Origin: Phoronis australis
Lineage: Eukaryota; Phoronida; Phoronidae
Direction of reading: 5' to 3'
Assembly: GCA_002633005.1 (NCBI GenBank)
Contig: NMRA01000311.1
Location: forward strand, 390,114-454,113
Length of the DNA stretch: 64,000 nt
Shown: in pieces, positions 1 to 14,200 of the stretch
Numbering within the stretch: position 1 is the first letter of the stretch
How the letters are laid out: each line of letters starts with the position of its first letter
The notes under the pieces: generated by a model
Database searches by the model: none
The model's input: the letters and a program-made list of their open reading frames with translations, nothing else
What the model was told of the DNA's origin: nothing
Program-made: the position numbers and the translations under genes

Positions 1-822
1 TATCTCCAATAATTGGAACAGACACCAGCCCAAACCTCTACCTGCTCTTCCTCAATGTGTTACGCCTTGAACTCATGTCTCTGTTTTCACATTGGAAGTA
101 AAAACAACGTAAATTCATCAAATTTACTCACCTTGCCTGGCTTCGCTTCTCGCAACAGGTTTCGTTCTCGATCGCTTTCCGGTCGTTCTCGTTCGCGGGT
201 TGGCCTGGGGGGGGGGGGGGGGGAATTTGGCTCATTTTCTAAACTGAGCCACAGACACGTGCATCACTGAGTTCCTGTCGGGTGCATTACTGGTGGGAAA
301 TATTTACCGTGTTTGGAAACAAAATGCAAGTGATATTTTATAAAATATTTTGTAATCAAGGTTTCGCGTCAAAATATTTGTACTAAACATTCAAAACTGG
401 TAACCTGAAGTTAACGAACACAGAATGAATCGGCAACCCAGTTTCCACCTCGCAAATTAACTGGTGTTGAGAGGAAAGTCGTGTAGAGAAAGTCTTTGTT
501 TAACAGGAATCGTTTTGCGCTCTACTTCGACAAATTGTTTTACGATATCGTCAACGTCCACGTTTCTAAGACACTGCTCTTTTATACACAGCGCGTGCAG
601 TCTGTCTTGCGTCTTGGCTGTTCTGGTGCCTGTTCTTGCAGTCAGTGCCAGTTTGTTGAATGTCCATTGTACTACAGCTGGTTACCATTAAACACAGCTA
701 TATTCCTAGTGATATCATGGGCGGCGCAGCACTGAAAAAGGTGGGGGGCTAACCTGAAAGCCCCCTCAGCTTCCCTGTGGTGCACCGCCTACTGACCGTG
801 TGCGGCGTAGCACTGACTATAG
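1..822. other. intergenic, no gene seen
   Basis: No convincing coding region. Short open frames here have no recognisable motif and no consistent splice partners. The only notable element is a run of 17 G at 207-223, a likely polymerase-slippage or sequencing-error site and a possible quadruplex former. Confidence 0.6.
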
Positions 823-1590
823 GACATTAAAATCCAAAGCGAGGCTCACTACGATAAACAAAGCTGAAGTTGACATTGCGTGAGTTAAATGGCTGGTCTT
901 TCGAGTCCAACCTGGATATTAAATCTTAAAAAATGTGTCGATAATTAACCTCAGAGACGTAGAAAAATACATTAGAGAACAAGTCAATGCATCAAAAAGT
1001 TGTCTGACGAAAGGGTATAAGTTTTTTTGGAAAACTAGGTTCGAAACATGAAAAGTAGATATGACCAAACTACGGCGATCGTAGTGTTACGGATTAGGTA
1101 TTATGCTGAATGTAGGGTTACATTTCTTCTAGTAAATTGTTGATAAAAATGCTTTCGACAAGTCATCTGCTTGTATTGTTGACGAGTTGAAGATATATTC
1201 GACAGTGGTGGCTCATCGCATTTTGCAGTCATGTGCAATTAGTTACATCAGGTTTAATTTGTTGATCAAGAATATTAACATCAAGCATAGCCTAGGTCCT
1301 GGTGAGGTAGAGACTACCGAGACTAACAGTTGATTTTTCATTCATCTGAAAGAATATCTGATGTTATCAAATATATATGTATAAAAAACCAGGCTCGTAA
1401 ATAAAGATTTGACCATTTTTTAAATCAAAAACGAACACAGCCCGAGCAATTATAGCTTTCGCATTCGCGTTCTTATTCACTCCCTTGCACACATTTACAA
1501 GTAATTATTTGACCATCAATTCTGCTATCCTGGTTTTGATAATTCTGACGTCTATTTCATATGTTAGGTTTCAACTATCAATCTGGACCA

Positions 1591-1725
1591 GTGAATTTTA
1601 AAATTAAAACACCAAATTCGTTCGTCCAAAGCATAACCTCGTTAGTCCAGTTAACTGAAATTGAGCTCTAAAACAAGGTTATGCTTTGGACGGAACGAAT
1701 TTGGTGTTTTAATTTTAAAATTCAC
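1591..1725. repeat. long inverted repeat (49/50 bp arms)
   Basis: The left arm 1591-1639 and right arm 1676-1725 are reverse complements except for one inserted base, separated by a loop of about 36 bases. Arm ends read GTGAATTTTAAAATT and its complement. It resembles a small foldback or MITE inserted within the larger transposon copy. Confidence 0.85.
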
Positions 1726-1924
1726 TGAGTAAGAAAAATTATCCTGTTTCTTCAGGGGCCTTGTTCATCCGAGGGGAAAGGTGCCTGTGCCAATTGTTTT
1801 CGCCGAGTAAGGGGCAAAACTTGATCTATCTCCCGATCAGCACCCCCCGTCCTGTTGCAAGCTCTCACAGACTCTGTGAGTAACATTTGGTGCTCTTTGA
1901 AATTGTCGCCTGTGTGGTTACATG

Positions 1925-2080
1925 TGATTTGAACTTCGGAGAGAAGTTTTCAATCACTAGGGGAGTTTTAAGGCCTCGTGGCCGGGAGGGTCGGAATTTC
2001 CGGGGATTTTTCAATATTTTTGAGAGGGGAATAGGGCCAATATCCGGTCCCAAAATCGAGGAATTGAGGGCCCTGTCCTT
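1925..2080. repeat. dispersed repeat, copy 1
   Basis: This segment includes the motif GAGGAATTGAGGGCCCTGTC and an upstream GAGAGGGGAATAGGGCC. A diverged copy in opposite orientation lies at about 47080-47215 in an intron of SUDS3. No coding potential is recognised. Confidence 0.6.
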
Positions 2081-2452
2081 TTTGGGAAGGAAAATGCATC
2101 ATGTTGTAACCCCTAGTCATGAACACAGCATGACTGGCCGAAGATTCTCCGGTCGTTGCTATGATGCTCGGTAACCGAGGTGCGACAAAGTATGATCCAA
2201 CTTTTCGAAAACATTTATAAATTTTACACGGCCACATTTTCCTTCGTCGCGGCGTATGGCAAGGACCGAACGTACGCTTCCGCATCTCGACGTCTTTATG
2301 GATTGTAAAACAGAGAGTTGAGTGTCCGTATTTTTTCTAGCCGTTTTGAGCATCGCGGAATACAACTAGCAGTATGCCAATAAGCCAACGGAGCTATCGC
2401 AGCGCGCCTCGTTTTGGAACGCGCCTCCTGTCGGGGTGAATAGGGTCTATGG

Positions 2453-5198
2453 ATACAGTATGTACATGTATATATGCACTTGGTAATGTGTCTGCAAGAT
2501 ATTCATTGTGGAATAACGAAGTTTGCATAAATGACGAAAAACAAGATCTGGGTAGAGTTCAATCGAATAACGCTACGACCTCGCAAGGATCTCGTTTGAA
2601 AAGCAAGACTTCGCGAGATGACTAAGAGATAATGCCGTGCACGTGTATTTTAAATGAGAACACGTAATTTTGGCTAGATTTAGCCGCGAGACAGCTATTG
2701 AACTCTACCCTGCTGTAATGCGACACACTGCACTATTTCTCCTACTATTACTGGAGTGAATCACAGTGGCATCGAGAATATTTACTGGTGCCAAAAAGGT
2801 TTGAGTGAAGCTCTTGCATACTCAAAACCACCCATTAATCACATTTGGTAGCTGCCTCTACTGGGTTGTACTCTCCCCCAAACAGCAAAGTCACATGCCT
2901 ACGGCGAGAGGTGCGAAATTGACGACGACCATGGAGGGGGGGGGGTCAATAGGCGGTAACAGAGAAAGGATGACTTTAAGACCAAAGGGGCACAAGTTTG
3001 GCAAGACGCAAGATTATCGCGAAGGAAGCCGATGTAATCCCGTCGTTCGCTTGTAATACCCGGTAATATCTCGCGAATCTTACCTTTCCGCGAGGTTCTT
3101 GTGTCTGCGGATAGTAAGCCCGGCACGTGTTGACTATGGAGTGAAACTTTGTAGTGGCGGAAGAGAAACTGGAGTCAACCGGGGACAGAAGGGAGGGAGG
3201 GTGGAGGGTTGCTAAAGCAAAACTGGTCTACGCCCATGTGAAATAAATTATTTTGACACCATAGTTTGATTGCCGATGACTTTTATAACCTGTTTTCTGA
3301 TTGGTATAATTTATTTCACGGAAGGGAAATATTGGAGACATCTTTTTACTGTTGAGTGACATAGTTCATAATTCAGCTTTAAGTTACTGATTAAAAAAGA
3401 CATACCGCTTTAAATCGATGTCACTCATTGATTTTCTTATGAACTCGTTGCCTGTCCTGTCGTTTGATTCACTCAAATCGACTGCTGTATTTACTTATTG
3501 ATAATCAATGGTAACTATGCGGTTGATTCGTAATTGGGTTCTTCAAATCAATAGCAACCTTGACACCTATCAACTCTGATCGGTCGATTTCAATATAATG
3601 TCGTTTTACTTGACACGTTAGAATACGATCAAAACGCATTTTCTAGTCAGTGGACATCATCGGTAGAATGGATTTTATTTATATGAGGTTTTGGCAAAAT
3701 TACGAACTCAGTGAACGTGTTTGCTTGTTCATGAAAATAGGAATCGCCGTGTTTTCGTTGGGAACAACGACACTATCAAAACTATGATTATATATCTAAT
3801 CACTAGCAGACCCAATTGCATGCATCATGTCTGTATCTCTCCGAATCGTTTCTCGTTTCCCTTCCAATGAATCAGCGAGACAAGAAGGCTCACTATGAAC
3901 GTTTCTCAAAACTACTTGAAATGCCTGCTTAAAATGTCCCCTTTCTTATTTTCATATGGATAAGTCCTCTTATACGTGAGACTGTTACACGAGAGTTGAA
4001 GATGGAGTTTTATACATGTAAAGAACAATTTTTTACTTTTTTCATTTTAAAGCGCAAAATGAGTTCCATTAATTCCGTGAACATAGGTTTGGGCTTTACC
4101 TAAAAATATTTTTTTGGGAGAAGTGTAATTCAACTTCTCTGGCCACTTTTGATACACCATCAGAAATTCAAAAAATAAACTATAAAAAACATTATAAGAG
4201 CATCATCTTCGGACTGAAAGTATCGTCAAGTCAGTAATCAAATTATCGTCTGGTTCTCAAAGTGATCATCTAGTCCTCAAAGTATCGTATAGTCCCCAAC
4301 GTATCGCCTTGTCCTCAAAGTATCTTTTAGTCCCCAATGTATCGTCTAGGGAACATGTTTTTTACAGCATATCAGTCCATAAAAGAGAAAATTTTTGGGA
4401 TTCAAAACTGTCGCTTCGCAAATCCAATTATAATTTCCAATAAATGCCTCTGTGATGATTGTTGAACTAATCAATTTCTGTTGCCACTAAATCAATTCTT
4501 CGCTGGTCACGTGATGCCAGTACAGTTTAAAGGCAGGTGACACCCTTCGTTGGCCGATTGTAACGCAGAGTATTGGTAAGTACTTTGTTAGCGTGGTTGC
4601 GTACTTGATCACAGAAATATTCTTTTAGATACATTAAACCAAAAAACAAGGCTTTTTGAACATTTCCTCAAAACAAATTGGCTTTCATAAAGGTATAGGA
4701 TAACAACATTATTCCGCGTATACGCAGAATAACGTCTCGCGGTATATTACTTCACTCTACGCCACATTCGGTACGTTTTGTGTATGTAGTTAAAGCTCGT
4801 ATTTTTTATTTTGCAGGTATACGGATTTTTGTCGATTTTTAATGAAATTTGATGTACTGGAGGAGTAATAAAAGAAATGACTCATTGTGTTGTTCTTGGG
4901 CGACAAAAGGAGGCGTGTTGAGAATGGAATGGTGTGTGCGTGCGTGCGCGCGTGAGAGTGCAAGCTCGATGGGTACGAGCGATTCTTGTGCGAGTTGTAT
5001 GAGGTCTATCTATCCTATACTCTTTGCCTGTCTCTTTGCGAGTCCAGACGACCCCCAGATGTGAATAGAAGGTAATCATAAATATGGATTGACTCAGGTA
5101 AGAATTTTGTATTTTACCGATTCTCTAGATTTTATTTGTTACATACTAGAACACAAAATAATTGAGCTGGTGAATTTATTCAAATCTTTGTTTTTTAG
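2453..5198. other. intergenic / upstream of receptor gene, no clear gene
   Basis: No gene was recognised. A strong donor-like GTAAGT at 4576 and another at 5098 could end untranslated first exons of the downstream receptor gene, but no in-frame ATG leads into its first coding exon. One short frame around 5010-5060 has a weakly hydrophobic start (MRSIYPILFACLFAS) resembling a signal peptide, but its possible donor at 5061 leaves the wrong phase. The signal-peptide exon is therefore unplaced. Confidence 0.5.
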
Positions 5199-5225
5199 CC
5201 ACGCAAGTACCACCGGACCCGAAGT
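5199..5225 (+). CDS. tentative 27-nt exon of receptor gene
   Basis: This micro-exon follows a polypyrimidine-AG acceptor and is followed by GTGAGTAA. In phase 1 it reads TQVPPDPK and leaves one base that joins the 6191 exon in frame (Ser). It is the only upstream piece that keeps the phase, but it is too short to prove. Alternatively, the true preceding exon lies elsewhere. Confidence 0.35.
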
Positions 5226-8200
5226 GTGAGTAACTTTTGTTATGTGTTAAACGACGTAAGACAAAACCACGTTATACCATACGCTATATGCGCGTATTTA
5301 GGTCCGTGCTACACTTATGCCCGGTATTAAGCGCATGCGCCTATATGGGAAAACCTTGTGCTTTACAGAAAGGTATACGTTAACGTGTGAGCAATGACAA
5401 TTAAAACGACTACAAACACGCCTTCGATCACAAAGTCGATTTTGCTTTAGATCACTAACGGTGATGAATTGCTTCAAAGTGTTCCTTAGTCAAACTAGAA
5501 GGGAAATGGTTTCGAAAGGAGCTACTGTTCCATATTGTTTGAAATAAGGCTTTACACGTTAGCTAATGTCGCGGCCTGTCCTTTTATGCGTCGAACACGG
5601 TCTCAATGAATGATGAACTTCCACTTCTTTGCAAAGACCAAAATCACTTATCATCTTATTTTAAACGAGTCGAAACCAGTTTTAAGTCACCAGAGGTCCA
5701 ACACAGGCTTATCCAAGCCGCTTTAATAAAGAAATACATGTATTAGGAACGGACAAAAGCACACGAGCAAAACCTTGTTAAGAACATCCAAAGGCTATGT
5801 ATGGGTGAGTCGTCTACGAAGGTTACAGCTGTGTATGTGCCAATAAACGAAACACTAGTATTATTTCGAAAACTCTCATTCTATTAGACAAAGGTGCACA
5901 GACCTAAGTACGCGTATATGATTTTCATCAACTTCTGTCTTAAATTTATGTCTAGTGTTATTTGCATAGACGGAATTAACGTTTTTTAAAAGTCTAGCGT
6001 CATGAAATCTTACTCCTATTTAGAGTGACATATAAACATACATCAGATAAATAATAATAAAAATATAACCGACTAAATGGATAAATTTGTCACCTTCAGT
6101 TCAGAGTGCACGTACGGTAAAATTCATTTCCTTCATTGATTTCTCTGAAAATTTCCGGCGATGTCAACCCCTACCATTTTTCCTCAATAGCCTACCTAGT
6201 GACAAGCGAGCTCTACTACCCCCTGGACTACCTCTACAACAATGCGACGATCATCCGCCTCAACAGGGGATTCTCCGAGGGCCGCTTCGACCTTGTTGCC
6301 GACGGTCCTGTCGACTATCAAAACAACAGTGTGGAAGAAACCTCCGTAAAGCTTGACCGAACGAAGAAACAGTGTCTCACGGTAAGGCTTTAGAGCTACT
6401 TCCATTGTACCAGGCTCCTTCACAGCGCCCCCAAGTGACCAGAGAGACTGAACCAAGAAGTTGTAGATGGCGTATCAAATCCCTCACCGAAGAAACAGTG
6501 TCGTACGGAAAGGCTTCAGAACAATATCAGCTTACAGAGAATGCGACGAAATAATGGGAATGTAATTTTTCAGTCGCTGTAGATTGACCGCGTTTACACG
6601 GACCATCGAGCTTTATGTTCATTTTTATCAATTGTAACTAATTGATGGCGATGGTGACCGAATTAATTGGTAAAAATCATGCAATGTAGACAATCGACAT
6701 GTGATTTGCACAACTACAAATATCGTAATAGTTTTCATTCACTATAAGTTTTCAACAAATGACGATCGCCATTGATGGTATACGAAATTGAACTTGATGT
6801 TCCACAACATGTCTTTTCTTTAATACCCTGCGAAATCTGTTTATATCAAGTGTTCTCACATTCATGACAAAATGTTCGCGAAACAGCGCTGCTTATATAA
6901 CCACACGATTGTGTAATGAATCTACGCTCGTTTTCAGATTCCCGGATTGAATACCGGAAAACACAACTGTTTTGTGAACCCCAACAACTGCAGCAATGGC
7001 TTTTCGTTCGGACTGTGGGTCTACCTCGAAGCAAATGAGATCAACCGCGGAGACATTACCTATTTGGCCGCAACTGGTGAGAGAATGTTTATGTTTACCG
7101 AATGATATCAATAGTGATGCAGAATTCTTTATACAACATACTCTCTCCTTTTTGTCTTTGGAATTATTTAATAGATACAGTTCATATGTAGATCTTTGAT
7201 GACGCAAGCACTGAATACGCAAACAGTGTCCACAGTGACAGTGATTGAAAACGTGGACATCAAACCATATATGTAGAAACTATTCAATCTCAGTGATCGA
7301 GAATTTATTATAACGTTTAGTTGGAATACATTTTGACAATGCTGCGAAAATTATTTTCTAGTTTAATAACGGAAATCACTTTATGCCACTAAACACAAAC
7401 ATCAAAAACCCGCTACAATGATCCATTGATTATTAAAATAGTTAGGTGGTACATGACATGTCACTTTGCCCATAAAAGTTCTCAGTGAAGTATCTAGAAA
7501 GCGGCAAAAACGAAGATGAATCATGTCACTGGTTACCCTTTCCAAGCACGTTCTTCGCCAAAGTTGACAGTTAGCAGCTGACCCCAACTTATTTCATTGA
7601 GATGCTAAAAGGGTCTTGGACGCTCTATTAGCGAGATTGGTGTGAGACAGCCTTTAACGCTGACATACACAACTAATTGGCAGGTCCCGGTGCAGTGGGT
7701 TGGTTCTTGTACCGTGACGGCACTCTAAAGACGCTGAACGCCGAGGTTAACGACGGTGTGAATGTATGGAGAGTGAGAATGAAACTGTCAAAGTTCAATA
7801 CAAGTCAATGGCAAAACCTTGCTCTGAGATGGAATAAGAAGGACGGTCTGCAGGTGCGTAGGAATAGTACTAGACTAAATAGACATCTGATAGCACTTGT
7901 TACCTGTCCTTTTATATTTTTATATTACCTTTTAAAGGTTAAACTCTCTTAGCCATCTCTTGATATTTCCAGGCTCTTACCTCCAAGTACCGTACATGTT
8001 CACAGTATTTCCTAGCTAAAACTATCAAATTACGTTACACTGAATTCAATTTTGTAAACTACATAACTGGATTTTTATACCTTATTAGTCACATTTTGTT
8101 ACTAAAATATGAATGTCTTGGCAATTTCCTTGATTAAAAAGTGCAATGCGTAAAGATTCGGAGAACCAAATTCAAACAGGTTGTGACCTGAGGCAACCGT

Positions 8201-11200
8201 TTCAGGCGAATTTGATGAGCTTAGACATATGTAACACCAACTCTTTCTGTGAATAATATTGCAAAAATTTAGTGCAGTTTAAAGTGCAGTTTAAACTGCC
8301 GTCTTCTGTCAGACAAGCAGCGCAATATCGCTTACATTATCTATATGTTGAAGTGTTACACGTATATCTCAGCAACCGAAAAACGACTAAAATGTAAAAG
8401 CCTTTTGATTCTTCGCAGATTTTCCTTCAAGGCAGAATTGCGGATGGAGTCGGACAAGCCCATACAAACGAGGGTGGGAAAAAGATCGAGGCAAACCGCA
8501 TAACGATGGGATGTTTATTTGACGGTGTGAATGTAGTGAACAAAGATTATGGTAGCTTTGGGTTGGACGAAGTGGCCTTCTGGGACCGTTACCTTAGTGA
8601 CGAAGAGCTAGGCTACTTCCCGGGCGCTGTTAGTGAGTACATGAAATCCCAGGTTTATTCTATTTTAAACATTTGTATGACTCCAACAATAGCAATGCAT
8701 GAATATACAAAGCCTACAAAGGGTCAAACGCCTTTCAGTATGTCGTCCTGGAAAGCCTCAAATGTAAGACTGGATATTTTCTTTTGCAGTAACCAAAAAA
8801 AAATCGAGTACAAACCTCAAACTTATGGTCACTAGAAAGCCAAATATAAATATTAGAATCGCTTCAAGTTGTTAAAATACTGTAGACTTTTAATTCTCTT
8901 AACATAATTTTGAATAGACCTTTAATCTTAGTCAGTAAATATTTCCAGTGGCGGATCTAGGATATCACAAGGATACCAAAATTNGGTTCCTACAAGAAGC
9001 AGATTCTCTAGTTCTCCTAAATCCATAATATGTGTTTGTATTTGTTGCATTTTCTTAAAGAACATACAGTGTATGGCCCACTCTCGTCTTCCTTGTAAAA
9101 TGGTCGTATCACCGGCCACAACTCAATATTCACACGAGACATGACACTTTACTTCCAGTCGAAGTTGATAAACCAATCAACAAATACGATGACAGCGAAA
9201 TCAAACCAGTTGAGCCGCCAGTCGAGCCGGACCCTAACCCTGTTTATAAAAACTCGGATAACTACAAAGACCTCACAACTGCTGTCACTACCGTGTCTGG
9301 GAACGTCACGTCTGTGACTGGTCGAGGTAAACCAGGCCAAGCCAAGCCAAGTTTGCAACTGAATGACAAAGGAACGAAAGCAAAAGTAAGCTTTTTGTTA
9401 TGTTAACAAAATAACTTATTTACATGCATTATAATTGGGACATAGGTCACTAATGACCCCTTGCCACCGTAAATCAAGCGGTTAACTATTGTGAAACGGG
9501 GACAAGGGGACCATTGCGAACGAAGTTTTGCCCGGTTCATAGTTAGGTCCTATTTGACATGAAAACGGCTAATTTTCTGAAAGCGTGTTACTTTCTTACC
9601 CATTACCCTATCATAAAAATCGTGAATGAGCTGATTACATCCTAACATACTATGTCGGGGGTGTAGTTTCAGTATTCAAAACTCAACTCGAAAACTGACC
9701 AATTGCATACATGTCACGACTTGAGGAAACTCAGAAATTTGTTCTCGAATCATACAGCGTGAATGGTTGACTTTTGAGTCTGATTGTGGCTCGAGTCTGA
9801 GTTTGGATATTAGATTCAATACAATAATCTTTGAAAATTCCTCGAAGGGAGCTACTGTATGCGTGCAATTAGTCAATTTTTGACACCAGCTCGCGACCCG
9901 GGATTTAATCTTCAAAATTCAGACTCTATTCATACTTCCTTTCCAGTAAACTTCGAAGTTAATTGCACTGAATCTAATCTCCAAATTCAGACTCTACTCA
10001 ACCACGCAGCAAAATTTCCAATTGACAAGAAGTATGACATGGAATTAGTCGATTCTCCTGCCGAGTTCAGAGTACAGAAATTAGGCCCTGTACCTTTACT
10101 CTGGTTTCAAAATTGTCCATACTATGACAGCAATAGACTTATTCCATAAAAGCATTGGGAGACCACCAGAGATATTTTTTTCAACGTTCGGAAATTCTTC
10201 CTTATTCGCTAATGTCCCGGATGACCTCCTTTCATTGAATGGGAGGGTTGGAAAATCTACCGTGACGTTGAGTGTCCGGGTCTTTATAATTTGTGTTTTA
10301 ACAATTGAGTTTTAAGGAAACGTTTCTTTAAGTTAAAAATGACAAATACTTTTTAACAGTTTGCCGACGATAAAGAAGGTTTGGAGAAGTGCAAGGAAGG
10401 TATATCTCGCGCTCTCTGGCTGAAGATTCCCGCCAATGTCCCGGCTAGCCCGGGCACTATGGGCGGAACGGGCTCAAAACTAATCTTGGAGTCAGCAGAC
10501 GCGTCCACAAGCGATGTGTCGTATCAACTGCTGTTAACGGCTGATGAGGCTATTATGGTGAAAGGTGAGATCAACAAGCGTAATCATTACTTCCATCTCG
10601 TCCCCCCACCACCACCGCTACCGTCATCACCAACACATTGTAAGCACTGCTGCCATTGTCCACATCAACATCATCATCAACAACATCACCATCACCGTTA
10701 TTGCCTCGGTCGTTGATGTAACCATAGTAACTCCGCCACCTTCAACAATGTGGGTTCCAAAAGAATATCCTTATCATCGCCAACAACAGCGTCGTCATCA
10801 ACAACAATGCATTCCTCATGATAGTTAATCATAAGTAATCATTGGTGGTGCAATAACTAGTAGTTTTCTTGAACAATGTAATACCGCCACCCGTCTAAGT
10901 TTTCAATGATTACAATAAGTATTGACAATGAGATTCATCACGTATAACACCAATCCCTTAACCAGAGTCATTCACCGACTTCCAATTTTAAATTTTCTCT
11001 GCGGAAATGTCTTTACCATAAACACCTTTCCTGTCTGCAACTACATTCATTTTCAGTAAAATACTACAAACAGAATAAGACAGAAGGCGGTTCCATTGAG
11101 TCCACGCACGTGATGGAGTCCTTCAAGATGGTAGACCTTCGCTTCCGACGAAATGGATGGAATAACGTGGGCTTCTCTGTCCACTGTTTCTTGGGCTTAG

Positions 11201-14200
11201 TCGTTTTCATAAACGGCGACACGGCGAAGGGAGAGCAGACTGTAGATTTGGTTGCTGTGGTTACTGGCAGGAAGAAGCGCGCCACGGTAATACTGTTTCC
11301 TTTATTAAAACGGCTATAAACCCGCCGTCCATTACAAAAAACAACTTCTGATTTAGACACAAACCGTTATGAAACCGGTCTCGAAAAAACGGACTGTTCA
11401 GTATTTCTTGAGCCCAAACTCTGCAAATAAGATTTTCATGGCATGTCAGTTATACGCCGAGGATGGTCTCAAGGAATAACGAGCTCATAAAGTTCATTGA
11501 AACTACTTTTCACCTGAATAAGGATCAAGTTTTGACCAACTTTATAGCACTACGTTCTCTGAATCAAAAGTTCACTTCTTGGACGGAAGCGACTTTTATA
11601 ACCGATTTACTAATAGGTTTATCATACGTTCGCAAATAGTCTTTCATTACATTCTCACTATGAGCGCATACTTTCGGAGTTTGAAACAGCTTAAAATGCA
11701 CATGACTGCCTCTTGTTCTCTGAAGTTTTGACTTCAAGGTTTGGAAAGCTTCGCCGCTACCAGGAGCGTAGCGTCTCCATGCACATGCGTTGGCCACGTC
11801 TTTTCCTAATGACTGGGGTGCAAGTTTTCACTGAATGTGTTTCACAAAACTAACTGCCAAGTCTTAGACCTTTTGAGCATAAAGACAGACACTGATGTAA
11901 TGAAATCAGCCTGTTGCAGGCTCATAGAACTAAAGTCTTCGTCCTCAAAGCTTTGTTAAACGTAATAAGTTATACGCCAGAAGAAATTTGCATTGCCTGA
12001 ATGTCCGTGCTTAGTCACAAGATGAATTTTCCCAACTAGTCACAAGTGACTGATAGCAACAACATGTGTCTCAAGCCATATGTTGCACTATAGGGAGGAG
12101 GAGGTACAAGCGAGGTTTTCATAGGCAGTGACGATCCAGTCAACAGCCCCACTATCAGTGGCCTTCAAGTATCTGACTTCGTCGCTTGGAACCGTTTCCT
12201 TTTCGAGTTCGAGACGTACCGATTCGTCGGCAGTACACCAGAAGAAATGTACCTGTACAAGCACACCAAATACTATTGGACAACCGATTACTTTACGAAC
12301 AACGATTTGGTGGCGTCAGGCGAATCAAACCCCGTGTACATCACGTTGGCTTCGACGACCATGTTGGTTCCCGGTCGCAAGGGTAAAGGAAAAGCATTGA
12401 AGCTGCAGTCAGATATCAACGGCTGGGCCATGCTTGGTGAGGACTTTAAGATAATCTAGGGTGTGCTAATTGTAGACGAATATGCTCACGACTCCATAAC
12501 TCTATTTGTCATACCTAAAGTGAGTGGAACGTTTGATTTATATGAATGAAAGCAGACTAAAATATTTAAAATGACTTTCAAACTGAAATACAGCCAACTG
12601 CGATGCAGACCGATATTAAACATTTATACGTTTTTAAACAGATGCAGCAGGATACATCCGCCCACCATCGATATCTGTAGTGGTTTAGTTTGTCATAATA
12701 TATATGAACTTTTGTCTCATCCTTACATGTTACTTGTTTCCCTGTAAACTAGCTTCGGTAACTTTTGTATACATATATAACGGTTGTAGTTATTGATATC
12801 TGTATTAGTCTATTTTGTCATAATGTACATGACATTTATACGTTTATATGTGAATAAGTTTAGCGGCAGCCTCTCTTATAGGCAAAATGAGTTGACTACA
12901 CGACAGTGTTGTCAGTTGGCAGATTTTATACAAATATGTTACATGTACATACTCTTTCGAACTCTCGGCAAAACTGTCGACCCTCCAGAGAAGAATTATT
13001 CAGCAGGTGCATGTATATGAAGGTGACATAATTTTCGCTGGTGTTTGTCTTACAGGCGGCGAAATGACGCCCTACCTAAATTCGTCCACTGGAAAGTTCT
13101 GCGAAGAATGTCTCAGTGATCCATCGCGGTGTCCAGACGGGCTTTCTATCGGCTTCTGGATAAAACTTGGTGAGCATCACCACGCAGTCTCGCTGCAAAC
13201 GTCAGTTGTACGTATAAGAAGCAACCGAATTTTGTTACACTTGGCACTATTTGCAGGAAGCCCCGTTCACGTATGTGACATGTCCACCGCTTTCATGTTG
13301 CATCTGATTACCACAAACGCATATACATGCAACGTCTTCTGTTTGCAGATACGAGCTACAACGCAGGACGCTACTTTATTCTCAGCAGCGGCGAACAAGA
13401 CTACCAGTCTCGAGGTTTCTCCATTTACCTGGAGAATGGTGTATTGACGACCACCATTGCCAACGGCCAGAGATATTGGGTGGTGCCGCTGCAACCGGAG
13501 CGCTTTGTAAAAGGTATCTCTGTCACAACTTGGCAGGACACTTATTACCAAACACCGTAGAGAAACTGAGAAATCTCTTAAGTATTTAATTAACAATTTG
13601 CTTACACTGCAATAAGAATTTTCATGGGTTTGAATCCCGCACAAAATTCTGCAATTACATGTAGGTCGTGAAAGAGACGGGACAATAATTTTCATTTCCC
13701 CTGGTCGCCTTGATAATTTCCGTGTTACCTCATTGGTCTCCACGACTTTCTTGAGAGGCGCCTTGTGGCGACGAAACAGGCCCCCCATTTCGTGTGTGAT
13801 GCTAAGCTACAACGTGTTTAAAGCTTAGTGGATTGACGCCCAGGTCGCCACAACTTTCGAATAGCTGTTGCGGGGACGACATGGGGCCAACAAGATGGCG
13901 CCCTTATTTTGTGACTGCAAATCATCCGTTACCTGTGGTGAAAAGCAAAAAGAAACAAACGGAATGTTACATTCACGCAGTTTATAACAACTCATCTGGG
14001 CATTTTCAGATAGGCACAACGCCTCATCTTACCCCGATTCCGAAGCCTGCGAGCATTGTTAACTTACCATTTGGAGATTTTGAACTATGTTTTTGATTAT
14101 CCTATTTCTCTAAATATATTTAGTTTTTGTTCTATTTGTGGTGTAAAGTAAACAAATGCAATGAGATAAAAATGTCCAGTTTTCCCTACGTAATTTTAAT

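Larger units (their letters stand above)
823..2452. mobile_element. TIR DNA transposon copy, left end missing
   Basis: The left part (823 to about 1032) and the right end (about 2336-2452) match, in the same order and orientation, the two halves of the element at 42953-43302. The right end contains the motif GTGAATAGGGTCTATGG, which is one arm of the terminal inverted repeat seen complete in the other copy. The matching left terminal repeat is not recognisable here, so this copy looks 5'-truncated or diverged. About 1.3 kb of interior separates the two matching parts. The interior has no transposase frame, so it is probably non-autonomous. It also contains a perfect-looking hairpin (1591-1725) and a segment shared with about 47090-47215. 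Confidence 0.6.

Noticed and set aside
4849-5064. Signal-peptide-like frame upstream of the receptor
   Set aside because: The phase at its only plausible donor (5061) does not match the next receptor exon; kept only as a possibility.
13267-13788. 173-codon antisense open frame
   Set aside because: It overlaps the well-supported domain C exon 13349-13513 on the other strand, has no recognisable motif and no splice partners.
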